Shown: positions 15,584-24,593, numbered from the stretch's first letter. The stretch: DNA of 49,413 nucleotides from an uncultured Nitriliruptoraceae bacterium (GCA_913060655.1 CAJXTG010000010.1:1-49413), one strand, 5' to 3'. Translations and numbers: made by a program. Notes: generated by a model not told the origin, from the letters alone.

Positions 15584-16358
15584 GCCGATGCTCCGCGACG
15601 AGGGTCAGCAGCTCGGCGTGCAGCACGCCGTTGGTCGCGACGGCACTGCCGCCGTCGGAGCGGTCCCGCCCGTCGAGGTCGGTGACCCGGCCGCCGGCAG
15701 CCTCGACGATCGCGCGGACGGCCGCGACGTCCCACGGGTTCACCTGCGCCTCGACGACGGCGTCCGTGGAGCCGGCGGCGAGCAGGCAGTACGCCCAGAA
15801 GTCGCCGTAGCCCCGTTGCCGGGTGCTGCCGCCGGCGAGCGTGGCGAGGAGCCCCGGCGTGCGCGCCTCGAGGTCGTCGAACCCACCGACGGAGACCTCC
15901 GCGTCGGCGAGCCGAGCGGTGGTGCTGACGGTGATGGGGCGGTCGTCCTGGTGGGCACCCGACCCGACGACCCCGTCCCACCGGGAGCCCAGCGCAGGTG
16001 CCGAGGCGACGCCGACGAGGTCGCGGCCGTCGACCGACCAGGCGATGAGCGTCGCGAAGATCGGGTTGCCCTTGACGAAGTTCGTCGTGCCGTCGATGGG
16101 GTCGATGGTCCACACCGGCCTCGTCGGGTCGGCGTCCGCGTCCCCCCAGCCGGACTCCTCCCCGAGGATGCGGTGGTCGGGGAAACGGTCCGCGATCCCG
16201 CGGCGCAGGGCCTCCTCGACCGCGACGTCCACCGCGGTCACCTCGGAGCCGTCGGCCTTGCGGCGGACGTCGGGGTCGGAGCCGAACGCGGCGAGGGTGA
16301 GCCGGTCGGCGACGTCCGCGAGCTCGTGGGCGAGCCGGAGGACGTCGTCGGTGCTCAC
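15576..16358 (-). CDS. hisN: inositol-monophosphatase-family histidinol-phosphatase
   Basis: A 260-residue Mg-dependent phosphatase. Metal-binding motifs are ILGEESG (about 68-74), WTIDPIDGTTNFVKG (about 86-100) and NPWDVAAVRAIVEAAGG near 205. The DPIDGTxNFVxGxPxxATLIA stretch and VGVVSAPAL-like block match actinobacterial HisN, which performs the penultimate step of histidine synthesis. Plain inositol or other sugar-phosphate phosphatase activity cannot be excluded. GTG start at 16358 overlaps the stop of the Lys-rich gene by four bases (GTGA). No other his genes are nearby. Confidence 0.82.
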   Translation of the reverse strand: MSTDDVLRLAHELADVADRLTLAAFGSDPDVRRKADGSEVTAVDVAVEEALRRGIADRFPDHRILGEESGWGDADADPTRPVWTIDPIDGTTNFVKGNPIFATLIAWSVDGRDLVGVASAPALGSRWDGVVGSGAHQDDRPITVSTTARLADAEVSVGGFDDLEARTPGLLATLAGGSTRQRGYGDFWAYCLLAAGSTDAVVEAQVNPWDVAAVRAIVEAAGGRVTDLDGRDRSDGGSAVATNGVLHAELLTLVAEHRRA

Positions 16359-17047
16359 TCCTCGATCTCCAGATCGTCGAAGCGGAGGATGATGTCGTTG
16401 GGCTGGATGGTCAGGGTGACGTCGTCGCGGCGTACCCACAACGGGATGCTCTGCCCCTGACCGGCGTGCCCCATCAGGCAGATGCGGACCTTGCCCTCCC
16501 CGTCGATCCCGATGATCTGCCGGGAGTACGACAGCAGCTGCAGGAACGAGGCCTTCCCGGACCGGCGCCGGCTGAAGTCGGTGGCCCACTTCGCCTCGGA
16601 CTTCCCGTAGTTCGCGATGACCTGCCCCGGTCGGAGCTTGGTGATCCCGGCGAGGGTGCGCACGACCCGCAGCGGACGGTCGCTGGCCGTGTTCTTCCCG
16701 ATGCGGATCGCCGCGTCGGGGCTGCTGAGCTCCCCGGGCAGGTCGTCGAGCTCGAAGTTCCCGGCGGCCTGTGCGGCCTTCTGCCGCTCGACGGGGATCT
16801 GGACCTCGACGCGAGGGACGGCCCGCTTGGCGGCCTTCTTCGCCGCCGGCTTCTTCACCGCCGGCTTCTTGGTGGCGGCCTTCTTCGGAGCGGCCTTCTT
16901 GGCGGCGGTCTTCTTCGCGGCCGGCTTCTTGGCGGCGGTCTTCTTGGCGGCGGCCTTCTTCGCCGCCGTCTTCTTCGCGGCTGGCTTCTTCGCTGCCGTC
17001 TTCTTCGCGGCCGCCTGCTTGGCGGTCGGCTTCTTCGCGGTGGCCAC
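16355..17047 (-). CDS. Lys/Ala-rich-tailed protein with an unrecognised C-terminal domain
   Basis: A 230-residue protein in two parts. Residues 1-75 are histone-H1-like AAKK/PAKK repeats, highly basic and probably DNA- or RNA-binding. Residues 76-230 form a mixed beta-rich domain (RVEVQIPVERQ, GELSSPDAAIRIG, ITKLRPGQVIANYGKSEAKW, SRQIIGIDGEGKVRICLMG, NDIILRFDDLEIEE) that I do not recognise. Start: GTG at 17047 has GGAG six bases upstream; an ATG at 17059 would add four residues. Longer in-frame starts run into the tRNA-Glu gene and are rejected. It is translationally coupled to hisN. Nucleoid association is inferred from the tail only. Confidence 0.78.
   Translation of the reverse strand: MATAKKPTAKQAAAKKTAAKKPAAKKTAAKKAAAKKTAAKKPAAKKTAAKKAAPKKAATKKPAVKKPAAKKAAKRAVPRVEVQIPVERQKAAQAAGNFELDDLPGELSSPDAAIRIGKNTASDRPLRVVRTLAGITKLRPGQVIANYGKSEAKWATDFSRRRSGKASFLQLLSYSRQIIGIDGEGKVRICLMGHAGQGQSIPLWVRRDDVTLTIQPNDIILRFDDLEIEE
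16823..17044. repeat. imperfect 12-15 bp repeats encoding AAKK motifs
   Basis: Short repeats built on GGCGGCCTTCTT / GCCGTCTTCTTCGCGGC (plus-strand reading) encode about 15 AAKK-type units of the Lys-rich tail. Low-complexity DNA of this sort can vary in copy number by slippage. Confidence 0.75.
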
Positions 17048-17125
17048 GGCTGTCTCCATCCGGTCCGGCCCCTGCCGGTCCGGTCCCTGCTGATCGGATC
17101 CGGGACCCGGCGGTGGGTCCCGAGG

Positions 17126-17198
17126 TACCCCCGACCGGATTCGAACCGGCGTCACCACCTTGAAAGGGTGGGATCCTAGGCCGCTGGACGACGGGGGC
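17126..17198 (-). tRNA. tRNA-Glu (anticodon TTC)
   Basis: A complete 73-base cloverleaf on the minus strand. The acceptor GCCCCCG pairs with CGGGGGT (a G-U at the first pair), the anticodon stem CCACC/GGTGG encloses CTTTCAA with anticodon TTC, and the T-arm is GCCGG-TTCGAAT-CCGGT. The discriminator base is A and CCA is not encoded (CCT follows). It lies between lnt and the Lys-rich gene. Confidence 0.95.
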
Positions 17199-17230
17199 GG
17201 GATCGTCGGCGGCGCCGACCGGCCGCGAGG

Positions 17231-18835
17231 CTACCGACGCCGCCCCCGCCCGCGCCGCAGCAGTTCCGCGACGGGGAGCAGCGCGAACAGCCCCGCCCCT
17301 GCGACCCCCGTCACGTCCCCGACGGTGAGGAACGGCGTGGGACCGGCAGCGAGCGGGACCTCCCTGCGGATCGCGGCGACGGTGAACAGCTCCGTCGCGT
17401 CCCACACGCGCCCGTCGGGGTCGACGAACGCCGACGAGCCGGAGAGCGCCGCATGCACGACCCACCGTCCCGTCTCGAGCGCGAGCATGCGGCTCTGGGC
17501 GAGGTGCTGCGCCGGTTCCGCGGAGCGGCGGAACGAGGCGTCGTTGGTGATGGCGAGCAGGACGCCCGCCGGCTCGTCACCGGCCAGGATGTTGGTGCGG
17601 GCGAGGTCGCTGAACAGCGTCTCGAAGCAGATGAGCACCGCGGCGTGCACCCCGGGGGCGACCTCGAACGACTGCGGCGCCGGGCCCGCGATCGCGTCGC
17701 GGGGCACCTGGTCCAGCGCCGGGATCCAGTCGAGGAACCGCCGTGCTGGGACGTACTCGCCGAAGGGGACGGGCCGGCGCTTCACGTACAGGTCCCCGAC
17801 GGCCGCCGTCCCCTCCGGGCCGAGGAGCCACGCGCCGACGATGCGCTCCCGGGCGGGGTCGTCGGGCCCGTCGAGGCTGACGCCGGTGACGAGCGTCCCG
17901 CTCGCGCGGGCCGCCTCCGACGCGAGGACCCCGAGGTCCTCCCAGGCCGGCCGGGACGGGTCACGGTCCACCGCCGACTCGGGCCAGACGGTCAGGTCGG
18001 GGGCGCCGCCGCTGCGGACCGCCGCGAGCGTCGCGGCATGCAGGTTCCGGGTGATCGTGCGCGGTGCCTGCGGGTCCGGGGCGACCCAGTGCTCGATGTC
18101 GTTGCCCTGGACGGCGAGGACGTCGAGGGAGCCGTCCGTCGCCGGCGGACCGACGGTCACCAGCGTGACGGCCAGCGTGACGCCGACGGCCTGGGCGAGG
18201 GGTGCACGGGGCGGCCGTTCGCGCTCCCCCGCCCGCATCCGCAGCAGCCCGTCGACGAGGGCGACCGACAGCAGCACGACGACGAACGTGACGCCGCTCG
18301 CGCCGAGCACCCGCGCGGTCGGGTGCAACCAGGCGACGTCGACCTGGCTGTAGCCGAGCGACGCCCAGCGGAACCCCGAGAGCGGCAGCAGGCCGCGCAG
18401 CGCGTCCATGCCGACCCAGACGCCGGCCACGAGGAGCGGCCCGACCGGCCGGTGCAGCCAGGGGACGACGACCATCGCCCAGGCGACGAACCAGGCCGCC
18501 TGGATGAGGACGAGCAGTCCCCAGCCGAGCAGGCCGGCGGGTGCGATCAGCCAGGCGATCGTCGCGCCGTACCCGACGAGGCCGGCGACGAGCGGTGGGA
18601 GCAGGACGGCCGGCCGCCGCACGGCCGCCGCGCGCGGCTGTCGCGGGTCACCGCCGCCGGCCGCACGGACCGCGGCGACGAGCAGCGGCGCGACGACGTA
18701 CGCGGCGAGGGGGACGTCGAGCGGCGGGTGGGCGGCCGCGAGCGCCCCACCGGCGAGCACGGCCAGTGCCAGACCCCACGCGCCGCTGCGGCGCACCCCG
18801 CTGCGGGGCTGCGCGGTGACGTCGTCGTCGGCCAT
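17231..18835 (-). CDS. lnt: apolipoprotein N-acyltransferase
   Basis: A 534-residue enzyme that adds the third acyl chain to the N-terminal cysteine of lipoproteins at the membrane. The N-terminal half carries about seven to eight hydrophobic helices. The C-terminal half is a nitrilase-like domain with the Glu-Lys-Cys triad visible as VWPESAV (Glu), VKRRPVPFGEYVP (Lys) and LICFETLF (Cys). A last helix (GVAGAGLFALLPVAELL) and a basic tail close the protein. The ATG at 18835 is preferred; an in-frame start at 18883 would overlap the DUF4193 gene. Lipoproteins such as the BMP receptor at 7638-8660 are expected substrates. Confidence 0.92.
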   Translation of the reverse strand: MADDDVTAQPRSGVRRSGAWGLALAVLAGGALAAAHPPLDVPLAAYVVAPLLVAAVRAAGGGDPRQPRAAAVRRPAVLLPPLVAGLVGYGATIAWLIAPAGLLGWGLLVLIQAAWFVAWAMVVVPWLHRPVGPLLVAGVWVGMDALRGLLPLSGFRWASLGYSQVDVAWLHPTARVLGASGVTFVVVLLSVALVDGLLRMRAGERERPPRAPLAQAVGVTLAVTLVTVGPPATDGSLDVLAVQGNDIEHWVAPDPQAPRTITRNLHAATLAAVRSGGAPDLTVWPESAVDRDPSRPAWEDLGVLASEAARASGTLVTGVSLDGPDDPARERIVGAWLLGPEGTAAVGDLYVKRRPVPFGEYVPARRFLDWIPALDQVPRDAIAGPAPQSFEVAPGVHAAVLICFETLFSDLARTNILAGDEPAGVLLAITNDASFRRSAEPAQHLAQSRMLALETGRWVVHAALSGSSAFVDPDGRVWDATELFTVAAIRREVPLAAGPTPFLTVGDVTGVAGAGLFALLPVAELLRRGRGRRR

Positions 18836-18864
18836 GCGCCCCCGCCCCTCGCGCGCCGGTCCGG

Positions 18865-19248
18865 TCAGGCGCAGTCGCGACACACCTTACGGGTGCGCAC
18901 GGCCAGCTGGCTCTCCTTCTTCACGAGGAAGCAGCGGGTGCACACGAACTCGCCGGACTGACGGGCCGGGGCGTCGTCCTCCTCCTCGGGGACGCGCACG
19001 ACGGGGGCGACGTCGTCGGCGAAGTCGTCCGGCGGGTCGTCGTCGCCGTCGACGGTGCGGGTGCTGCCCTCGTCGACGTCACCGTCCTCGTCGGCATCGG
19101 CGCCGTCCGCCCCGTCGTCGTCGGTGCCGTCGTCCGTGTCGTCCTCACCCTCGACGACGAAGCCGTCGGGGACGGCGTCCTCGTCGTCGTCGAGGTCGTC
19201 GGACAGGTCGACGTCGACCTCCGGGTCCAGCTCCTCAGGGTCGCTCAC
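18865..19248 (-). CDS. DUF4193 family protein with acidic N-terminus and zinc-knuckle-like C-terminus
   Basis: A 127-residue protein. Residues 1-60 are dominated by Asp and Glu (runs such as DLSDDLDDDED and DEDGDVDEG). The C-terminal 30 residues hold the conserved EFVCTRCFLVKKESQLA and CRDCA segments, four cysteines likely to bind zinc. This matches the actinobacterial DUF4193 family, whose function is unknown. The acidic half suggests contact with basic partners such as ribosomal or nucleoid proteins, which is speculation. The GTG at 19248 has GGAG eight bases upstream; an ATG near 19300 is possible. It lies 29 bases before lnt. Confidence 0.8.
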   Translation of the reverse strand: MSDPEELDPEVDVDLSDDLDDDEDAVPDGFVVEGEDDTDDGTDDDGADGADADEDGDVDEGSTRTVDGDDDPPDDFADDVAPVVRVPEEEDDAPARQSGEFVCTRCFLVKKESQLAVRTRKVCRDCA

Positions 19249-19364
19249 CGGTGGCGCTCCGCTTCGTCGGTCGGGCTGCGGCGGCGGCGCTGCCGCACGC
19301 ATGCGGCGCGGTGGATACCACTGCGCACCGCGGTCCGCAACACGCCGACCCCGTCCGGTGCCGA

Positions 19365-19405
19365 CGCGACCGCCGCGTCCGATGCCTTCGCGACCGCCGC
19401 GTCCG
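19365..19405. repeat. 17-bp direct repeat, two copies
   Basis: CGCGACCGCCGCGTCCG occurs at 19365-19381 and 19389-19405, a 24-bp period, in the 157-base gap between DUF4193 and the small membrane protein gene. No role is apparent. Confidence 0.6.
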
Positions 19406-19669
19406 TCAGCCGGCGAGGGTGAGCAGGAGGACGAAGGCGCCGGCGAACCGGGCGCCGACCCGGAGGTAGGCCGCACGGCCGACCGGCCGACGCGCCCACT
19501 CGTCGCGTGCGAGGCGGACCGCGGCGACCAGCCCGGCGACGACGAGTCCGAGCGCACCACTGGCCGCGCCGAGACGGACGAGCAGGCCCGGAGCGGTGGT
19601 GCCGAGCAGGACCACGCCGAGCAGCGGGCCGACGGCCACGCTCCCGACGAGGGCCCAGCGCTCACGCAC
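19406..19669 (-). CDS. small hypothetical membrane protein
   Basis: An 87-residue protein with two or three hydrophobic segments (LVGSVAVGPLLGVVLLG, ALGLVVAGLVAAV and AGAFVLLLTLAG) separated by a basic loop (RLARDEWARRPVGRAAYLR). It starts with GTG eight bases inside the end of the acetyltransferase gene, so translation coupling is plausible. I do not recognise a family. Its size resembles small actinobacterial DUF membrane proteins, but no signature settles it. That it is a real gene is supported by the overlap, the hydrophobic pattern and the lack of a better frame. Confidence 0.55.
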   Translation of the reverse strand: MRERWALVGSVAVGPLLGVVLLGTTAPGLLVRLGAASGALGLVVAGLVAAVRLARDEWARRPVGRAAYLRVGARFAGAFVLLLTLAG

Positions 19670-20093
19670 CGGCAGCGTGCCCGTCGCCGAGGGTCGCCGT
19701 CGGCACCATCAGCACGGTCCCGGGCCGGTAGCCGGAGGCGGCGAGGAACGCCACCCCGTCGGTGTTGTCGGCGTTGACGGCGACCTCGAGCAGCGGCAGC
19801 CGCGTGTCGGTCGCCCACGTCTCGATCGCGGCGAGCAGCGCGCCGGCGACGCCCTGCCGGCGTCCCGTCCGACGGGTGAAGATCGGTCCGATCGTGCACC
19901 CCTCGGGGCGGAGGGTGCCCGCCGCGTAGCCGACGACGGCCCCCTCCCCGTCCTCCGCGACCCAGAACACGCCGCCCTGCGGGAGCGGCGGCGACGTGGG
20001 CCGACCGAACGCCTCGTCCTGCTCGGCGAGGTACTCCGCGGCGAGGGGACGGACCTCCTCCAGGCGGGCGCGGCGGACCGTCACGGCGCTCAC
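19662..20093 (-). CDS. GNAT-family N-acetyltransferase
   Basis: A 143-residue single-domain acetyltransferase. The acetyl-CoA-binding motif A is visible as IGPIFTRRTGRRQGVAGALL (R/Q-x-x-G-x-A), followed by LEVAVNADNTDGVAFLAASGYRPGTVLM, the usual motif B with a GYR turn. The acceptor substrate cannot be told from the sequence; small molecules or protein N-termini are both possible. GTG start at 20093 overlaps the pepQ stop by four bases (GTGA). Confidence 0.85.
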   Translation of the reverse strand: MSAVTVRRARLEEVRPLAAEYLAEQDEAFGRPTSPPLPQGGVFWVAEDGEGAVVGYAAGTLRPEGCTIGPIFTRRTGRRQGVAGALLAAIETWATDTRLPLLEVAVNADNTDGVAFLAASGYRPGTVLMVPTATLGDGHAAGA

Positions 20094-21226
20094 GGGACGA
20101 CCACCAGGTCGTGGGTGACCCGGTTGAGCGGCCGCACGCCGTCGTCGGTGACGACGACGATGTCCTCGATGCGGGCGCCGTAGCGGCCCTCCAGGTAGAA
20201 GCCCGGCTCGACGGAGAACGCCATGCCCGGCGTCAGGGGCACGTCGGACCCGGCGAGGATCCAGGGTTCCTCGTGCGTGTCCAGGCCGATCCCGTGGCCG
20301 GTGCGATGCACGAACGCGTCCCCGAGGCCGGCCGCGGTCAGTGCGTCCCGTGCGACCGCGTCGATCGCGCCGGCGGTGACGCCGGGCTGCACGGCCGCCA
20401 CGGCGGCGGCCTGTGCGGCCTGCAGCGCGTCGTAGGCCGCGACGAACCCGTCGGGTGGGGTGCCCACGGCGTAGGTGCGGGTCATGTCGGAGCCGTAGCC
20501 GTCGAGCAGGCCACCGATGTCGACGACGACGGCGTCGCCGTGGGCGAGCGGCCGCTCCCCCGGTTCGTGATGCGGGGAGGCCGCGTTCGGACCGGAGGCG
20601 ACGATGACGAAGCTCACGCTGTCGTGCCCCTCACGGATCAGGGCGGCGAGGTCCGCGGCGACCTCACGCTCCGTCCGCCCGGCGCGCAGCAGGTCCGGCA
20701 CGCGGCGGTGGACGTCGTCGATGGCCCCGGCCACGCGCGCGAGTGCGGCGAGCTCGTCGGCGTCCTTCACCTGCCGCAGCGGGGCGAGCAGGCCGGCGGC
20801 GGTGCGCCACCGCCGGCCGGGCAGCGCCGCCTGCAGCCCGAGGGTGAACGCGCTCCACGTGCGGTCACCCACCGCGACCTCGGCCCCGTCGGGCAGGTCG
20901 AGGGCGGCCGCCGCGGCGGCGAGCGCGTCGTCGTGCTCGCCGTAGGTGAGCAGGGTGAAGGACGGCAGCCGCACCTCCACCGCCGCCCGGGCGCGCTCGA
21001 GCCGCGGCGCGACGAGGGTCACCGGGCCGGCGGCGGGGACGAGCAGCAGGGTGGGACGCTCCTGGGCGAGCGCGTCGTACCCGGCGAGGTAGCGCAGGTC
21101 GGTGCCGGGGGCGAGCACGACGCCGTCCGCCCCGGCGGCGGTGAGGACGTCGCGCAGGCGCGCGAGACGGGACGCGTGCCGGTCGACGTCGCGACCCGTG
21201 TGCGTGATCGGGGTGTGCTCGAGCAT
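20090..21226 (-). CDS. pepQ: M24-family aminopeptidase/Xaa-Pro dipeptidase
   Basis: A 378-residue metallopeptidase that removes residues next to proline. An N-terminal creatinase-like domain (GVVLAPGTDLRYLAGYDALAQERPTLLL) is followed by the pita-bread catalytic domain with the metal ligands in order: VVVDIGGLLDGYGSDMTRTYA (two Asp), HRTGHGIGLDTHE (His), FSVEPGFYLEG (Glu) and GARIEDIVVVT (Glu). Length and layout fit PepQ/YpdF-type cytosolic enzymes. The ATG at 21226 starts two bases after the stop of the lipid kinase. It is probably cotranscribed with helY and the tat genes. Confidence 0.88.
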   Translation of the reverse strand: MLEHTPITHTGRDVDRHASRLARLRDVLTAAGADGVVLAPGTDLRYLAGYDALAQERPTLLLVPAAGPVTLVAPRLERARAAVEVRLPSFTLLTYGEHDDALAAAAAALDLPDGAEVAVGDRTWSAFTLGLQAALPGRRWRTAAGLLAPLRQVKDADELAALARVAGAIDDVHRRVPDLLRAGRTEREVAADLAALIREGHDSVSFVIVASGPNAASPHHEPGERPLAHGDAVVVDIGGLLDGYGSDMTRTYAVGTPPDGFVAAYDALQAAQAAAVAAVQPGVTAGAIDAVARDALTAAGLGDAFVHRTGHGIGLDTHEEPWILAGSDVPLTPGMAFSVEPGFYLEGRYGARIEDIVVVTDDGVRPLNRVTHDLVVVP

Positions 21227-21228
21227 GG

Positions 21229-22158
21229 TCAGACCTTCAGGGTGAGCGCGTGCGGGAGGAGGTCGAAGTGGGCGGGGGTCACGCCGAGCAGCTCGCCGTC
21301 GGCCTCGACGGCGACGGGCCGGTCCGCGTCCACCGTGACCGCCGCGGTGGGCCAGGCGCGCACGTCGGTGCGTGCGAGATGGGAGCCGTCGCGCAGCTGG
21401 CGGGACGCCCGCAGCACGTCGGTCACGGTGCCGCCCCAGGCCTGCAGGTCGAACCTTCCGTCGTCGGGCAGCGAGCGCGGGGCGACCTTCAGGCCGCCCC
21501 CGAAGAACTGGCCGTTCGCGACGACGACGTTGGACAGCTCCCCGCGGTGCACGCCACCGTCGTGCTCGAGCGTCATCGGGACCCTGCGGAAGCCGCCCCA
21601 GGCGAGGACGATGCCGGCGCGGTAGCGGCGCTCTCCGAGGGCGGCCGGGAGGCGTGCGGCCCGCTGTGCGACCCGCCCGCCGAAGCCGACCTCGGCGATG
21701 TTGGCGAACAGCCGGACCGTCGTGCGCCCGTCCGCGCCGGTGAGGCGCACCCGGCCGAGGTCGATGCGGTGCTCGCCGGGCCGGGTCAGATGGTGCGCGA
21801 GGACCTCCGGTGGCCGGTCGAGGCCGAAGGTGCGCACGAGGTCGGAGCCGCTGCCCGCGGCGACGACGCCGAGGACGGCGTCGGGCGTCCGCGCCACGCC
21901 GGTGTCGGCGTCGACGAGGCCGTTGACGACCTCGTGCACCGTCCCGTCCCCGCCGACGGCGACGATCAGCCGGTGGCCGTCGGCGAGCGCGGTGCGCGTC
22001 AGGTGGGTGGCACTGCCGGGCCCGTCGGTGAGGACGACGTCCGCGTCGGCCCCGCGCTCCGCGAGCGCCCCGCGGAGCCGTCCGAGGATGCCGTCGCGAC
22101 CGGTCCCCGCGTGCGGGTTCACGACGAGGAGCAGCCGCGCGGGCGGATCCGTCCTCAT
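21229..22158 (-). CDS. diacylglycerol/sphingosine kinase-like lipid kinase (YegS/DgkB family)
   Basis: A 309-residue DAGK-catalytic-domain protein. LLLVVNPHAGTGRD is the N-terminal nucleotide-site block and VAVGGDGTVHEVVNGLV the signature GGDGT motif; GVVAAGSGSDLVRTFGL and NVVVANGQFFGGGLKVAP are later family blocks. It probably phosphorylates diacylglycerol or a related lipid at the membrane. The ATG at 22158 has an AGGGGGAG run close upstream and a TACGCT -10-like site. An in-frame ATG at 22197 would overlap the helY stop by four bases and add 13 non-conserved residues. Confidence 0.87.
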   Translation of the reverse strand: MRTDPPARLLLVVNPHAGTGRDGILGRLRGALAERGADADVVLTDGPGSATHLTRTALADGHRLIVAVGGDGTVHEVVNGLVDADTGVARTPDAVLGVVAAGSGSDLVRTFGLDRPPEVLAHHLTRPGEHRIDLGRVRLTGADGRTTVRLFANIAEVGFGGRVAQRAARLPAALGERRYRAGIVLAWGGFRRVPMTLEHDGGVHRGELSNVVVANGQFFGGGLKVAPRSLPDDGRFDLQAWGGTVTDVLRASRQLRDGSHLARTDVRAWPTAAVTVDADRPVAVEADGELLGVTPAHFDLLPHALTLKV

Positions 22159-22179
22159 CGCTCCCCCTGGGACGGGCGC

Positions 22180-22185
22180 AGCGTA
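22180..22185 (-). promoter_or_regulatory. candidate -10 box (TACGCT) before the lipid kinase
   Basis: Minus-strand TACGCT about 22 bases before the ATG at 22158 would give a leader of roughly 14 bases. It is one reason to prefer that start over 22197. Confidence 0.3.
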
Positions 22186-22193
22186 GTCGCGGG

Positions 22194-24593
22194 TCATGCG
22201 TCGACGATGCCGCGTCGGAGCGCCCGCACGGCGGCCTCGAGGCCGTCGCGTCGCGGTCCGTCGCTGACGTCGCGGAGCTGTCCGAGGAGGTCGACGACCT
22301 GCTTGACGTTGCGCACGAAGTCCCCGCCGGACAGCTCGAGGTCGGCGACGGCGTCCTCGAGCGTCGCCCCCGACGCCCAGCGCACCGCCGGGGCGACGAA
22401 GCCGGGGTCCAGCTCCCGCAGCGGCTCGACCCCGACGGACGTCTCGGTCGTGCGCAGGTCCTCGGCGACGGCGGCGAACTCCTCGGCGGCGCGGTCGAGC
22501 GCGGGCGTCGGCAGGTGTTCCGGCACGTCGCCGTCGTCACGCCGGGCCTGGTGGACGAGCAGTGCGGCGAGCCCCGCCAGCTCGGCGGGGCTGCGCCCGT
22601 CGAACGCGCCGCCGGTCAGCAGCTCGGCGACGAGCAGGTCGACGTCCGCGTAGATGCCCGCGAGCACGCGTCCCCGCTCGGTCAGTCGCCGGTCCGGACC
22701 GTCCGCGACGAGGTAGCCGCGCCGCTCCAGGACCTCGGTGAGCTGGTGGAACCGGCGCACCAGCGAGCCGCTGCGCCGCTCGACCGACGCGCGGAGCCGG
22801 GCCGCCTCCCCGCCGGTCCGGTCGGCCTCGCGCTGCTGGGTCTCGTGCACGGCGAGGTCCGCGCAGTGGTGGCACGGGTGGGCGGCCAGTTCGGACCGGA
22901 GCCCGGCGATGCGCGCCCGCTCGGTCGGGTCGCGGCGTCCGCGCCCCTTGCCGGAGCGGCTCCGTCCGGCGGCACGCTCGTGCTCGGTGAGGGCGACGCG
23001 CAGGGCCCAGTACGCGTCCCAGTCGCCCGCCTCGCAGGTCGGGGCCGGGCTGCCGTCGCCGGCGGACGCCTCGAGGGCGGCGAGGCGCCCGGCGTCGCGG
23101 GCCACGTCCGCATCGGTCTCGAACTGGGCGAACGACGCTCGGAGGACGCGCTCGGCGGCCGCGACGTCGTGGCGCCGCAGGAGGTTGACGACCATGTTGT
23201 ACGAGGGCCGGAACGAGCTGTGCAGCGGGTAGCTGCGTGTCGCCACGAGGCTCGCGACCTGGCGGAACTCGACGGTGCGCTGGTGCAGGACGACGGCATG
23301 GCCGATGGTGTCGATGCCGCGTCGACCGGCCCGGCCGGTCAGCTGCGTGTACTGCCCGGGGGTCAGCAGCACGTGCCCCTCGCCGTCGTACTTCTCGAGC
23401 CGTTCGAGGACGACGGAGCGCGCCGGCATGTTGATGCCGAGCGCCAGCGTCTCGGTCGCGAACACGAGCTTGAGCAGTCCGGCCTGGAACAGCTGCTCGA
23501 TGACCTCCTTGAACAGCGGCACCAGGCCCGCATGGTGGGCGGCGACCCCGTCGAGCAGGGAGCGGCGCCAGCGTGACAGGCCGAGGACCTCGAGGTCCTC
23601 GGGGGGCAGCTCCCACAGCCGCTCGTCGACGCGGCGCGCGATCTCGTCGCGCTCCTCGTCGGTGGTGAGCCGCACGTCGGCACGTCGCAGCTGGGTGACC
23701 GCGTCCTCGCAGCCCTGCCGGGAGAAGACGAACACGATCGCGGGCAGCCAGCCGCGGCGGCGCAGCTCCGCCGCGACCTCCTCCCGGGACGGCCACCGCA
23801 GCCGCGCACCGTCGCGCACGCGCCGGCCGCGCCGGTCGACGACCCGTCGCCGGGCACGCTGTTCGAGCATCAGCACATCCGGGTTCGGGACGCCCGCGCG
23901 CGCCTGGGTGGCCAGTTCGCGCCGTTCCCGGTCCCCACCTCCGCGCGCCGTGCGGAACGTGTCGTAGACGCGCCCGTTGACGAAGTAGTGGTGCCGCAGC
24001 GGCACCGGCCGCCGTTCCTCGAGCACGAGCGCGCAGTCGCCGCGGACGAGCGCGAGCCACTGGCCGAACTGCTCGGCGTTGGAGACGGTGGCGGAGAGGG
24101 CGGCGAGCCGGACGTGGCGGGGCAGCTGGATGATGACCTCCTCCCAGACGGCGCCCCGCTCCCGGTCGGCCAGGTAGTGGACCTCGTCGAGGACGACGTA
24201 GCGGAGGCGGTCGAGCACCTCGTCGGCCTCGTAGATCATGTTCCGCAGGATCTCGGTGGTCATCACCACGATCGGCGCCCGCCCGTTGATGCTGCGGTCG
24301 CCGGTGAGCAGCCCGACGTTGCGCTCGCCGTGCGTGTCGCACAGGTCGCGGTACTTCTGGTTCGACAGGGCCTTGATCGGCGTCGTGTAGAAGGTCACCC
24401 CGCCGCGGTGGACGACGTCGGCGCAGGCGAACTCCCCCACGACCGTCTTCCCTGCGCCGGTCGGGGCCGCGACGAGCACGTCACGACCGGCGAGCAGCTC
24501 GCCGATGGCAGCGGTCTGGAAGTCGTCGAGCGGGAACGGCAGGGCCGCGGCGAAGCGGGCGAGCGCGTCGGGGACGTCGGGCTCGGGCGTCAT
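22194..24593 (-). CDS. helY: HelY-type DEVH-box RNA/DNA helicase (Ski2/Mtr4-like)
   Basis: A 799-residue superfamily 2 helicase. Walker A is AAPTGAGKT (42-50), the DEVH box is at 136-139 and motif III is SAT (167-169). Helicase-C motifs include [19 protein letters not shown] and [14 protein letters not shown] (motif VI). A long C-terminal region resembles the Ski2/Mtr4 DSHCT domain ([30 protein letters not shown]). In mycobacteria the orthologue also sits beside tatC. A role in RNA processing or decay is likely by family. The ATG overlaps the upstream stop by four bases. It is shorter than the roughly 900-residue mycobacterial protein. Confidence 0.92.
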   Translation of the reverse strand: MTPEPDVPDALARFAAALPFPLDDFQTAAIGELLAGRDVLVAAPTGAGKTVVGEFACADVVHRGGVTFYTTPIKALSNQKYRDLCDTHGERNVGLLTGDRSINGRAPIVVMTTEILRNMIYEADEVLDRLRYVVLDEVHYLADRERGAVWEEVIIQLPRHVRLAALSATVSNAEQFGQWLALVRGDCALVLEERRPVPLRHHYFVNGRVYDTFRTARGGGDRERRELATQARAGVPNPDVLMLEQRARRRVVDRRGRRVRDGARLRWPSREEVAAELRRRGWLPAIVFVFSRQGCEDAVTQLRRADVRLTTDEERDEIARRVDERLWELPPEDLEVLGLSRWRRSLLDGVAAHHAGLVPLFKEVIEQLFQAGLLKLVFATETLALGINMPARSVVLERLEKYDGEGHVLLTPGQYTQLTGRAGRRGIDTIGHAVVLHQRTVEFRQVASLVATRSYPLHSSFRPSYNMVVNLLRRHDVAAAERVLRASFAQFETDADVARDAGRLAALEASAGDGSPAPTCEAGDWDAYWALRVALTEHERAAGRSRSGKGRGRRDPTERARIAGLRSELAAHPCHHCADLAVHETQQREADRTGGEAARLRASVERRSGSLVRRFHQLTEVLERRGYLVADGPDRRLTERGRVLAGIYADVDLLVAELLTGGAFDGRSPAELAGLAALLVHQARRDDGDVPEHLPTPALDRAAEEFAAVAEDLRTTETSVGVEPLRELDPGFVAPAVRWASGATLEDAVADLELSGGDFVRNVKQVVDLLGQLRDVSDGPRRDGLEAAVRALRRGIVDA

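Noticed and set aside
16823-17044. CRISPR-like repeat array
   Set aside because: The repeats are contiguous, imperfect and encode AAKK motifs in frame; there are no spacers.
17048-17158. Longer start for the Lys-rich protein (ATG at 17158)
   Set aside because: It would run through the tRNA-Glu gene at 17126-17198 and encode a Pro/Asp-rich segment without homology.
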